Source: Glandiceps talaboti (taxonomy: Eukaryota > Hemichordata > Enteropneusta > Spengelidae). Taken from it: 64,000 nt of DNA. The position numbers and the translations under genes were made by a program. The notes beneath the pieces are model-generated. The model worked only from the letters and a program-made list of their open reading frames with translations, made no database searches and had not been told where the DNA came from. The stretch's first letter is position 1; every line of letters starts with the position of its first letter. The stretch is taken from NCBI RefSeq assembly GCF_964340395.1, contig NC_135562.1:23258673-23322672 (forward strand). The letters run 5' to 3'. Positions 50,105 to 60,797 of this stretch are shown one piece after another.

Positions 50105-51190
50105 CAGTCATAGACACAGTCTGCAGTGTGGCCTAACAAATCACACAGTCTGCAGTCTGGCCTAACAAATAACACAGTCTGCAGTGTGGCCTAACAAATC
50201 ACACAGTCTGCAGTGTGGCCTAACAAATCACACAGTCTGCAGTCTGGCCTAACAAATCACACAGTCTGCAGTCTGGCCTAACAAATCACACAGTCTGCAG
50301 TCTGGCCTAACACATCACACAGTCTGCAGTGTGGCCTAACAAATCACACAGTCTGCAGTGTGGCCTAACAAATCACACAGTCTGCAGTGTGGCCTAACAA
50401 ATCACACAGTCTGCAGTCTGGCCTAACAAATCACACAGTCTGCAGTCTGGCCTAACAAATAACACAGTCTGCAGTCTGGCCTAACAAATCACACAGTCTG
50501 CAGTCTGGCCTAACAAATAACACAGTCTGCAGTCTGGCCTAACAAATCACACAGTCTGCAGTGTGGCCTAACAAATCACACAGTCTGCAGTGTGGCCTAA
50601 CAAATCACACAGTCTGCAGTGTGGCCTAACAAATCACACAGTCTGCAGTGTGGCCTAACAAATCACACAGTCTGCAGTGTGGCCTAACAAATCACACAGT
50701 CTGCAGTCTGGCCTAACAAATCACACAGTCTGCAGTGTGGCCTAACAAATCACACAGTCTGCAGTGTGGCCTAACAAATAACACAGTCTGCAGTCTGGCC
50801 TAACAAATCACACAGTCTGCAGTCTGGCCTAACAAATCACACAGTCTGCAGTGTGGCCTAACAAATCACACAGTCTGCAGTCTGGCCTAACAAATCACAC
50901 AGTCTGCAGTGTGGCCTAACACATCACACAGTCTGCAGTCTGGCCTAACAAATCACACAGTCTGCAGTGTGGCCTAACAAATCACACAGTCTGCAGTGTG
51001 GCCTAACAAATCACACAGTCTGCAGTCTGGCCTAACAAATAACACAGTCTGCAGTCTGGCCTAACAAATCACAGTCTGCAGTCTGGCCTAACAAATCACA
51101 CAGTCTGCAGTGTGGCCTAACAAATCACACAGTCTGCAGTCTGGCCTAACAAATCACACAGTCTGCAGTCTGGCCTAACAAATCACACAG
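50105..51190 (+). repeat. 29-bp minisatellite array, about 37 units
   Basis: Units contain ACACAGTCTGCAGTCTGGCC and TAACAAATC, with a G/C switch (AGTGTGG/AGTCTGG) and an occasional AATAAC variant. It lies downstream of the SPP gene's stop codon. The units are contiguous with no spacers, so it is not a CRISPR array. Confidence 0.96.
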
Positions 51191-51561
51191 TTCTAGTTCT
51201 GAACCAGCAATGCTGTGACTATTTGACCCCCCCCCCCCCCCAAAAAAAAAGCAGAATTGTTCAGTAATATTTCTATCTACAACAAAGCTATTTGAGTGAT
51301 CACCACAGATACGTTATACATTATTCAAACACTAGATGGCACTGTCTATTTGTGGCCAAATTGCTACAAACATTTGCTATTTACTACAACCCTGGGAATA
51401 TTTGGTACTACACTCATTTATAAACAGAACATTTTTTTTTCTTTTAAAGAAAATATCTCTCTACCAATAACTGTGTATTAAAAACACTATAGACATCCTA
51501 AAAATTGAAGTATATGTTTGATTTGATTTGGGAGTGTTCCTAATACTTCATTTTCTGGACT
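51191..51561 (-). other. Probable 3' untranslated/flanking region of SPP
   Basis: Lies directly downstream of the SPP stop codon. A 15-nt C run followed by A's is at 51227-51249. I did not find a clear AATAAA on the minus strand, so the transcript end is not defined. Confidence 0.4.
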
Positions 51562-51649
51562 CTATTTATCTTTTTTACTGTCGTTATGGAGACTTTCTTC
51601 TGGCTTGCTTTCATTTCCTACTTCTTCCTTCTCTGGATTATCTTCGTAT
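51562..51649 (-). CDS. HM13: SPP terminal exon, acidic tail and ER-retrieval signal
   Basis: 88 bp. The acceptor is GTCGCCATAG and the stop codon is TAG at 51562-51564. The split codon gives Lys, then YEDNPEKEE and, after an acidic/polar stretch, SKKDK. Length, acidity and the KKxx end fit the SPP cytosolic tail. The acceptor has a weak pyrimidine tract, but frame and family agreement support it. Confidence 0.9.
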
Positions 51650-54600
51650 CTATGGCGACAGGAGAAGAATCAGTTAGGTGATTTGATTTCATAATTCAAG
51701 GAAATGGACCTTGTTACTAAAATCCAAGTGACTAACATCCAAGTGACATAAAGGGCCCTTGTTACTAAAATCCAAGTGATATAAAGGGCCCTTGTTACTA
51801 AAATCCAAGTGACATAAAGGGCCCTTGTTACTAAAATCCAAGTGACATAAAGGGTCCTTGTTACTAAAATCTAAGTGACATAAAGGGCCCTTGTGACTAA
51901 AATCCAAGTGACATAAAGGGCACTTGTTACTAAAATCCAAGTGACATAAAGGGCCCTTGTTACTAAAATCCAAGTGACATAAAGAGCCCTTGTTACTAAA
52001 ATCCAAGTGACATAAAGGGCCCTTGTTACTAAAATCCAAGTGACATAAAGAGCCCTTGTTACTAAAATCCAAGTGACATAAAGGGCCCTTGTTACTAAAA
52101 TCCAAGTGACATAAAGAGCCCTTGTTACTAAAATCCAAGTGACATAAAGAGCCCTTGTTACTAAAATCCAAGTGACATAAAGGGCCCTTGTTACTAAAAT
52201 CTAAGTGACATAAAGGGACCTTGTTACTAAAATCCAAATGACATAAAGGGCCCTTGTGACTAAAATTTATAACATAAAGAGCCCTTGTTACTAAAATCCA
52301 AGTGACAAAACAGATCCTTGTTACTAAAATCCAAGTGACATAAAGGGCCCTTGTTACTAAAATCCACGCAACATAAAGGGCCATTGTTATTAAAATCCAA
52401 GTGACATAAAGAGCCCTTCTTACTAAAATCCAAGTGACAAAACAGACCCTTGTAACTAAAATCTAGTGACATAAAGAGTCCTTTATACTAAAAGGTAAGT
52501 GACTTAAGGGTCCTTGTTAATGTAAATTAAGTGACCTAAGGGGTCTTGTTACTATACTTTAAGTGACATAAGGAGTCCTTGCTGCCAAAAAGTTAAGTAA
52601 CATAAGGGATCCTTAACTCTAAGCTAAAGGTAATTTTCTGGTTGAACTAAAAAAAGTGTTGCATATTAATATAATCAAATTAAATAATTAAAACTATTTC
52701 TCAGGAAATAAAGATTTTGAATCTCAGTAAACAGGTTTTATAGGATTGGAACTGACGATAATTATAATCTATGACATTATAATTACCACAGAACCTATGA
52801 CACATTGTTATAACACCACAGAACCTCTGACATACATACACATTGTTATAACACCACAGAACCTATGACATACATACACATTGTTATAACACCACAGAAC
52901 CTCTGACATACATACACATTATTATAACACCACAGAACCTATGACATACATACACATTGTTATAACACCACAGAACCTCTGACATACATACACATTATTA
53001 TAACACCACAGAACCTATGACATACATACACACTGTTGTAACACCACAGAACCTATGACATACATACACATTATTATAACACCACAGAACCTATGACATA
53101 CATACACATTGTTATAACACCACAGAACCTATGACATACATACACATTATTATAACATCACAGAACCTATGACATACATATACACATTATTATAACATCA
53201 CAGAACCTGTGACATACATATACACATTATTATAACATCACAGAACCTATGACATACATACACATTATTATAACATCACAGAACCTGTGACATACATATA
53301 CACATTATTATAACATCACAGAACCTATGACATACATACACATTATTATAACATCACAGAACCTGTGACATACATATACACATTATTATAACATCACAGA
53401 ACCTATGACATATATATACACATTGTTATAACACCACAGAACCTATGACATACATACACATAGTTATAACACCACAGAACCTATGACATAGATATACACA
53501 TTGTTATAACATCACAGAACCTATGACATAGATATATACATTATTATAACGCCACAGAACCTATGACATACATACACATTATTATAACACCACAGAACCT
53601 ATGACATACATACACATTGTTATAACACCACAGAACCTATGACATACATACACATTATTATAACACCACAGAACCTATGACATACATACACATTATTATA
53701 ACACCACAGAACACATTGTTATAACACCACAGAACCTATGACATACATACACATTGTTATAACACCACAGAACCTATGACATATATATACACATTGTTAT
53801 AACACCACAGAACCTGTGACATACATATACACATTATTATAACACCACAGAACCTATGACATATATATACACATAGTTATAACACCACAGAACCTATGAC
53901 ATACATACACATAGTTATAACACCACAGAACCTATGACATATATATACACATTGTTATAACACCACAGAACCTGTGACATACATATACACATTATTATAA
54001 CACCACAGAACCTATGACATACATACACATTGTTACGACACAGGTACACATTGTTATAACACCACAGAACCTATGACATATATATACACATTGTTATAAC
54101 ACCACAGAACATATGACACAGGTACACATTGTTATAACACCACAGAACCTATGACATATATATACACATTGTTATAACACCACAGAACCTATGACACAGG
54201 TACACATTGTTGTAACACCACAGAACCTATGACATACATACACATTGTTATAACACCACAGAACCTATGACATATATATACACATTGTTATAACACCACA
54301 GAATCTATGACATAGATACACATCATTATAACATGAAATTTACAACTTGACCGGAGTATAACCTTAGGTCAAAATATGAAAGGTCAAGGGTCTGTTGTCT
54401 GCTGTGGTATACATGCATATTACTGTAAGTATTATTTATTCATGTCATACATACATTCACATCTATTTCTTAAATTAACATAATATCCCCTCACAACCAA
54501 TCCACAACAGGTAATACAAAGTAGACTATCCAAAAACTGGAGTGCACTTTTACTTACTTGAACATTAATGTGAGTTCTCCTTTGATAAGAGCTACAAACA

Positions 54601-57600
54601 ATGGTAGACCAATACAGGCAGGAACTAGGTACAACAATGCTGGCTGTGCATGTTTGAATACATGCATCACAAATATAGTGGCCAACAATCCCAGAATATA
54701 AGCAGCAAAACTGGCTATGAAGTATGTCTTGGAATCTTTCTTCAGACTAAATTACAAACAAAAACAACAATAATAATCAATTTACAGATACTGTACATTA
54801 TTTTCCTGTCATTTTCTGAGAGGTCCTCTCTACCAACATAACATTGCTACAAATATCATGGTGTGAGGTCTCACTCTACCAACATAACATTGCTACAAAT
54901 ATCATGGTGTGAGGTCTCACTCTACCAACATAACATTGCTACAAATATCATGGTGTGAGGTCTCACTCTACCAACATAACATTGCTACAAATACCATGGT
55001 GTGAGGTCTCACTCTACCAACATAACATTGCTACAAATATCATGGTGTGAGGTCTCACTCTACCAACATAACATTGCTACAAATATCATGGTGTGAGGTC
55101 TCACTCTACCAACATAACATTGCTACAAATATCATGGTGTGAGGTCTCACTCTACCAACATAACATTGCTACAAATATCATGGTGTGAGGTCTCACTCTA
55201 CCAACATAACATTGCTACAAATACCATGGTGTGAGGTCTCACTCTACCAACATTGGTATCAATGCCATGGTGTGAGGTCTCACTCTACCAACATAACATT
55301 GCTACAAATATCATGGTGTGAGGTCTCACTCTACCAACATAACATTGCTACAAATACCATGGTGTGAGGTCTCACTCTACAAACATTGGTATCAATGCCA
55401 TGGTGTGAGGTCTCACTCTGCCAACATAACATTGCTACAAATGCCATGGTGTGAGGTCTCACTCTACCAACATTGCTACAAATGCCATGGTGTGAGGTCT
55501 CACTCTGCCAACATAGCATTGCTACAAATATCATGGTGTGAGGTCTCACTCTACCAACATTGCTACAAATACCATGGTGTGAGGTCTCACTCTACCAAGG
55601 TTTTACAGTATGTTGCTACCCTGACCTTTTATGTAGATAACAGTATGTTGCTACCCTGACCTTTTATGTAGATAACAGTATGTTGCTACCCTGACCTTTT
55701 ATGTAGATAACAGTATGTTGCTACCCTGACCTTTTATGTAGATAACAGTATGTTGCTACCCTGACCTTTTATGTAGATAACAGTATGTTGCTACCCTGAC
55801 CTTTTATGTAGATAACAGTATGTTGCTACCCTGACCTTTTATGTAGATAACAGTATGTTGCTACCCTTACCTTTTATGTAGATAACAGTATGTTGCTACC
55901 CTGACCTTTTATGTAGATAACAGTATGTTGCTACCCTGACCTTTTATGTAGATAACAGTATGTTGCTACCCTGACCTTTTCCTTGAAACCTGTCACAGTG
56001 TACAAACTCATACTACCATAAAGAAAGCAACCAGACATGTTTGTCTGAATTCATTGGTTGCCATGGCAACTATGAAAACTTACCTAACATCAAAGCGTAA
56101 TAGTAGAGCTATAAATATGCCAGGAATTACAATGTCTCCTAGTCCTAACATGGCAAAGTTGCTGGCATCTAATCCCTTCTCTAACAGATCTTGAGGAAAC
56201 ACCACTGCCAAATCAAAATGGATGTGAATGAAATTATCATATATATTGTGTCTTGTTTTCACTTGGGCATCAAGTTCTTCTTTGTTTACTATTTGTTTGT
56301 TTGCTTCAATTCTGCATTTACTTGACTGCTTGTTCATTGACTTGGCTGCAGATTCTCACTCTTCATTGGCCAATCACTGACTTGAGTAGTCAATCACTGA
56401 CTTGGTAACAGATAGTTACAAATGTTACTTACAAAGACTTGGATATTTACATATGATTGGTGCTTCAAAAGTCTCATTTATATTTGATTGGTGCTTCAGA
56501 AGACTCATTTATATTTGATTGGTGCTTCAGAAGACTTGGATACTTATATTTGATTGGTGCTTCAAAAGACTTGGATACTTATATTTGATTGGTGCTTCAA
56601 AAGACTTGGATACTTATATTTGATTGGTGCTTCAGAAGACTTGGATACTTACATTTGATTGGTGCTTCAAAAGACTTGGATACTTATATTTGATTGGTGC
56701 TTCAAAAGACTTGGATACTTATATTTGATTGGTGCTTCAAAAGACTTGGATACTTATATTTGATTGGTGCTTCAGAAGACTTGGATACTTATATTTGATT
56801 GGTGTTTCAAAAGACTTGGATACTTATATTTGATTGGTGCTTCAAAAGACTTGGATACTTATATTTGATTGGTGCTTCAAAAGACTTGGATACTTATATT
56901 TGATTGGTGCTTCAGAAGACTTGGATACTTATATTTGATTGGTGCTTCAGAAGACTTGGATACTTATATTTGATTGGTGCTTCAGAAGACTTGGATACTT
57001 ATATTTGATTGGTGCTTCAAAAGACTTGGATACTTATATTTGATTGGTGCTTCAAAAGACTTGGATACTTATATTTGATTGGTGCTTCAAAAGACTTGGA
57101 TACTTATATTTGATTGGTGCTTCAGAAGACTTGGATACTTATATTTGATTGGTGCTTCAAAAGACTTGGATACTTACATTTGATTGGTGCTTCAAAAGAC
57201 TTGGATACTTATATTTGATTTGTGCTTCAAAAGACTTGGATACTTATATTTGATTGGTGCTTCAGAAGACTTTGATACTTATATTTGATTGGTGCTTCAG
57301 AAGACTTGGATACTTATATTTGATTGGTGCTTCAGAAGACTTGGATACTTATATTTGATTGGTGCTTCAGAAGACTTGGATACTTATATTTGATTGGTGC
57401 TTCAAAAGACTTGGATACTTATATTTGATTGGTGCTTCAGAAGACTTGGATACTTACATTTGATTGGTGCTTCAAAAGACTTTGCTACAGATACCATGAC
57501 ATCTGTTCCAAAGACCCAGAATATGTCATAGACAAATAAACCTCCAAGTAGAATACATCCAGTCATGACGGTGTTTAACTGTAATAATTCCACACCATTA

Positions 57601-57641
57601 ACAGCAAATGCCAAACCAAACAAATTGTTGGCTATCCAATG
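51562..57641 (-). CDS. HM13: Signal peptide peptidase (SPP/HM13), C-terminal half, four exons
   Basis: Exons at 57458-57641, 56084-56204, 54558-54746 and 51562-51649 join in frame, with GT-AG introns, into 193 residues ending in a stop. SPP is an ER GxGD intramembrane aspartyl protease. It cleaves signal-peptide remnants and type II membrane segments and takes part in ER protein turnover. In this partial numbering, VYDIFWVFG at 37-45 carries the first catalytic Asp (D39). LGLGD at 81-85 carries the second (D85), and QPALLYLVP at 136-144 is the PAL motif. The tail is acidic and ends KKDK, a dilysine ER-retrieval signal as in animal SPP. Residues AKSFEAPIK, FPQDLLEKG and HWIANNLFG match SPP rather than SPPL2/3 or presenilin. 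About half of the usual 370-380 residues is present; the N-terminal exons lie beyond 64000. Start codon, promoter and regulation are not visible. Confidence 0.95.
51700..52620 (-). repeat. 33-bp minisatellite in last SPP intron
   Basis: About 23 regular units (GTTACTAAAATCCAAGTGAC plus ATAAAGGGCCCTT) are followed by degenerate ones to about 52620. The minus-strand frame of 11-residue repeats (CHLDFSNK core) is a translation artefact because 33 is a multiple of 3. Confidence 0.95.
52775..54335 (-). repeat. 38-40-bp minisatellite in last SPP intron
   Basis: About 39 units contain ACCACAGAACCTATGACATA and a (TACA)n-like part of variable length ending TTGTTATAAC or TTATTATAAC. A few units are interrupted near 54030-54200 by an ACACAGGTACACATTG variant. 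Confidence 0.95.
54558..54746 (-). CDS. HM13: SPP exon encoding PAL motif
   Basis: 189 bp. Acceptor TTTGTAATTTAG, donor GTAAGT, entry and exit phase 2. Encodes LKKDSKTYF, two hydrophobic segments, and KHAQPALLYLVPACIG with the PAL motif near the active site. The exon ends at LTLMF plus two bases. Confidence 0.95.
54832..55600 (-). repeat. 46-bp minisatellite in SPP intron
   Basis: About 17 units contain CTCTACCAACATAACATTGC and ATCATGGTGTGAGGTCTCA. Some units lack the ATAACATT part and are shorter (for example near 55250, 55385, 55470 and 55550). They lie between the GLGD and PAL exons. Confidence 0.95.
55601..55985 (-). repeat. 35-bp minisatellite in SPP intron
   Basis: About 11 almost identical units contain GATAACAGTATGTTGCTACC and CTGACCTTTTATGTA. 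It directly adjoins the 46-bp array. Confidence 0.95.
56084..56204 (-). CDS. HM13: SPP exon encoding GLGD catalytic segment
   Basis: 121 bp. Acceptor ATTTGGCAG, donor GTAAGT, entry phase 1, exit phase 2. Encodes VFPQDLLEKG, then FAMLGLGDIVIPGIF and LLLRFDV. The GLGD Asp pairs with the YD Asp of the previous exon in the active site. Confidence 0.95.
56446..57457 (-). repeat. 35-bp intronic array made of the exon end plus 5' splice site
   Basis: About 29 units fill most of the intron. On the minus strand each reads as the final SPP exon codons (TTTTGAAGCACCAATCAAAT) continuing into TAAGTATCCAAGTC. In the exon itself this junction is CAAAT|GTAAGT. In most array units the donor GT has become AT (CAAATATAAGT). 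Two units keep GTAAGT (plus 56647-56652 and 57172-57177), and GTAAAT remains at 56445-56450. The exon copy is under protein constraint, so the array derives from it by tandem duplication. Confidence 0.93.
57458..57641 (-). CDS. HM13: SPP exon encoding YD catalytic segment
   Basis: 184 bp, entered in phase 0 after acceptor TTGTTGCAG and left in phase 1 at donor GTAAGTATCC. It encodes HWIANN through KSFEAPIK plus one base, covering two hydrophobic segments and the catalytic YD. Its last about 20 bp and donor are the founder of the 35-bp array in the following intron. The acceptor is abutted by a 29-bp array. Confidence 0.95.
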
Positions 57642-57655
57642 CTGCAACAACAAAT

Positions 57656-58195
57656 ACACAGTAAAACTGTTAAAACTGATATCATTACAGTAAAACTGTT
57701 AGAACAGATACATTACAGTAATACTGTTAAAACTGATATCATTGCAGTAAAACTGTTAAAACTGATATCATTACAGTAAAATTGTTAAAACTGATACCAT
57801 TACAGTAAAACTGATATCATTACAGTAAAATTGTTAAAACTGATACCATTACAGTAAAACTGTTAAAACTGATATCATTACAGTAAAACTGTTAAAACTG
57901 ATATCATTACAGTAAAACTGTTAAAACTGATACCATTACAGTAAAACTGATATCATTACAGTAAAACTGTTAAAACTGATATCATTACAGTAAAACTGTT
58001 AAAACTGATACCATTAAAGTAAAACTGTTAAAACAGATACCATTACAGTAAAACTGTTAAAACTGATATCATTACAGTAAAACTGTTAAAACTGATATCA
58101 TTACAATAAAACTGTTAAAACTGATACCATTACAGTAAAACTGTTAAAACTGATATCATTACAGTAAAACTGTTAAAACTGATATCATTACGAGT
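57656..58195 (-). repeat. 29-bp minisatellite abutting an SPP splice acceptor
   Basis: About 18 units contain ACAGTAAAACTGTTAAAACT and GATATCATT. The array starts about 14 bp from the acceptor of the YD exon. On the minus strand each unit carries TTTTAAC and TTTTACT, which resemble branch-point sequences. The nearest lies about 30 nt from the acceptor AG. Confidence 0.93.
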
Positions 58196-58987
58196 ATAAA
58201 AGTGCCAATGATTTAATTTTTTGTAATGATTACGTGGTCTAGTTGATAGGCATATTTACATACATTTTTGGAAGATTTATTCCTGTGTTATACAATACAC
58301 ACTGTTTAACTGCTGCTATGGGTGTGTTGTTGCGAGGCATATCTGCATACATTTTTTGAATGTTTAGTCATTTGCTTTCAATTCACTGTTGTTATATTGG
58401 CATTGTATGTCATCATTTACCTGTTGCTATGGGTGTGGTGTTGTTGCTAGGATATTTGCATATTTATTTTTAATGTTTATTCAATTCCCTTAACATTAAA
58501 TAATAATGGGATCATCCCGTTATGAATATAGCTTCATCTACACATCCCCAGATGCATCATATCATGGAAAATTTTTCACCTAAAAACCCTGAAGAACATT
58601 CCAACCAATTTCAGACTGATCTGCATTTAGTAGTTTTGGAGTTTAATTTTTTTGACCAAAAATGACATTTTTTATAATTTGGCTGTTGCTAGGCACATTT
58701 ACATACATTTTTTGAATGTTTACTCATTTCCCTACCAGGTGATGTCGTTATTTAACCAAAATATACGGACATTTGGTTGTTGCTAAGGGCAGGGTCATGG
58801 TTGCTAGGGCCAATTGTGCCAAAATGTTTTGATGAAAATCTACAGAATAACACTTCTAAAAACAGCTCACCAAGTTTCAGTCTCATCCCAGTCTCAACCA
58901 AGTACTTTTTGAAATATAAATTTTTGACCAAAATCCACATTTGTACACCTAATTTCCCAACTAGACACCCAAGGTAATACACCCACC
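58196..58987 (+). repeat. Dispersed repeat family A, copy 3, left part
   Basis: Submodules with TGCTATGGGTGTG and GCATATTTACATACATTTTT are followed by the 3' section (TTTCAGTCTCAT...CCAAGTACTTTTTGA) and end at CACCCACCAA. The sequence continues at about 62503 after a LINE insertion, as shown by alignment to copy 2. The whole lies within or upstream of the SPP gene, in an intron if the N-terminal exons are to the right. Confidence 0.8.
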
Positions 58988-60094
58988 AATCCGGCACATG
59001 CTCAGCTGCGACCAACAGCTCACATCAATGTCCTGTTTGTTTAACGTTTTGGTGTTTATACGGATATTTTTTATCACCATTTTCTGTTCAGATGTCAGTC
59101 TAAGTGCAATATGATTCTGATGGTGAAATGTTTATGTGTCCTGTTTATCATACTTCTTGTGGCAAGTGGTTTGATTGCCCACCTTAGTAACATCAACATG
59201 GCCACCCTGTCTACACCCGGGAACAGCTTCTTCGCCTTCGACCATGGCATTGTCAACGTCATCTCTTCCGACAACCATTCCTGTCGACACCACCAAACAA
59301 CGGAAAAGAGGTAAGCGCAGTGGTTTGCATACCAGACTGTGAAGACATCCTACATAACCTCCTCTGCCTGCTATTGTGTTTGCAAATGTGCAGTCTCTGA
59401 GAAACAAGATGGACGAACTACATGCCAACTGTCGGTTTAGCAATATGTACAGAGAGGCGTGTGTTATGGCATTTTCCGAGACCTGGCTGGATGACAGCAT
59501 CCCAGATGAAGATATTACACTCGACGTTTTTACCGTATTTCGTTCTGACAGGACAAAGGAGTCAGGGAAGGAGAGAGGTGGGGGTCTTTGTATTTACATC
59601 AACTCTTGATGGTGTACAAATGTTGAAGTTCACACCAGAGTGTGCAATCCCAATCTTGAACTGTTGACACTGTCACTGCGTCCATTTTATTTGCCCTGTG
59701 AGTTCCCGAATATTGTCTTAACTTGTGTCTACGTTCCACCATGTGCAGATGTTCGTGCAATGGCTGATACTATTATACACAGTCTATGCTATCTCGTTAC
59801 CCTGATGCAACAGTGTTTATATTGGGGGATTTTAACAGCTGCAGACTAAATGACGTTTTACCTTCTTTTCATCAAGATGTTGACGTAGTAAGCAGAAAGA
59901 AAAGATCATTGATCTTTGTTATGGCAATATCACCAATGCCTACTCTGCTCGTTCACGGTCACCCTTAGGTCGTGCAGACCACAATGTTGTTCATCTAATC
60001 CCTGCGGCGCCTAACGCCAGCTATTGAAGAGAATTAAACCAACCAAAATCCAGGTTTGCCAATGGACACAGGATTCTATCGATCAATTACAATT
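58988..60094 (+). pseudogene. LINE, 5' region and endonuclease domain, frameshifted
   Basis: After a basic segment (KQRKRGKRSGLHTRL) comes an apurinic-type endonuclease: NVQSLRNKMDEL, SETWLDDSIPDEDI, FRSDR, GGGLCIYIN, then LTCVYVPP, FILGDFNSC and LGRADHNVVHL. These are typical EN motifs (the GDFN and the final DH are catalytic). The reading frame shifts at least four times. The frame continues as KRIKPTKIQVCQWT and is then cut by a family B repeat. It belongs to the CR1/L2/Rex1/jockey group of LINEs; I cannot name the clade. Confidence 0.85.
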
Positions 60095-60797
60095 AGGGGC
60101 GACCTGTTCAAGCATGTCTGAGTTATGGCTTTGGACATGAAAAATGCACCAACAAAATGGCTGCCAAGCAGCCATATCAGAGTGTATCACGACAACAATG
60201 AATATGCACATGTATGTCATAGAACACTATCCTAATAACAACTTTGAATGAGATCTGTTCTTGCATGTTAGAGTTAAGGTTTTGGACAGGGAAAATTTGC
60301 AAACAAAATGGCTGCTTGGCGGCCATATTGGATCGTATCATGACAACAAATGAATATGCACATGTATGTCATAGAACACTATCCTAATAACAACTTTGAA
60401 TGAGATCTGTTCTTGCATGTTAGAGTTAAGGCTTTGGACAGGGAAAATTTGCAAACAAAATGGCTGCTAGGCGGCCATATTGGATCGTATCATGACAACA
60501 ATGAATATGCACATGTATGTCATAGAACACTATCCTAATAACTTTGAATGAGATCTGTTCTTGCAGAGTTAAGGCTTTGGACAAGGAAAATTCGCAAACA
60601 AAATGGCTGCTAGGCGGCCATATTGGATCGTATCATGAAACAAATTGACGTGCATATGTATGCCATTGTATGTTGCCCCTGTACCAAGTGTGAAAAAAAT
60701 CGGTCCAGGCATCTCCAAGAAACGGCTCTGGACGGACGGACGGACAGAACCCAATCCATAAGTCCCTGTCCTGGACTTCGTCTGGCTGGGACTAATA
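60095..60797 (+). repeat. Dispersed repeat family B inserted in the LINE
   Basis: Four submodules of about 100-170 bp contain GACATGAAAAATGC-like or GACAGGGAAAATTTGC sequence, ACAAAATGGCTGC and CATATTGGATCGTATCATGA. They are followed by a 3' end with CAGAACCCAATCCATAAGTC and a hairpin AGTCCC...GGGACT, then AATAA. It matches 45545-45955 but has more submodules. The LINE reading frame is lost at its left edge and resumes at its right edge. Confidence 0.85.

Noticed and set aside
50105-51190. CRISPR-like direct repeats
   Set aside because: The 29-bp units are contiguous with no unique spacers, and the setting is a eukaryotic genome. It is a minisatellite.
51689-52472. 231-codon minus-strand frame with 11-residue repeats
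   Set aside because: It is a 33-bp intronic minisatellite of the SPP gene. The period divisible by 3 keeps it open.
57402-57457. Read-through of the SPP YD exon past KSFEAPIK into the array
   Set aside because: The GTAAGT donor and the perfect phase match to the GLGD exon show that the exon ends at 57458. The following codons are repeat units.
57642-57659. Upstream extension of the SPP YD exon (MYLLLQ)
   Set aside because: The bases form the splice acceptor TTGTTGCAG and its tract. SPP similarity begins at HWIANN directly after the AG.
59111-59314. 67-codon plus-strand frame with a hydrophobic start
   Set aside because: It overlaps the 5' part of the LINE. The LINE's basic segment reads in another frame here, and nothing supports a separate gene.
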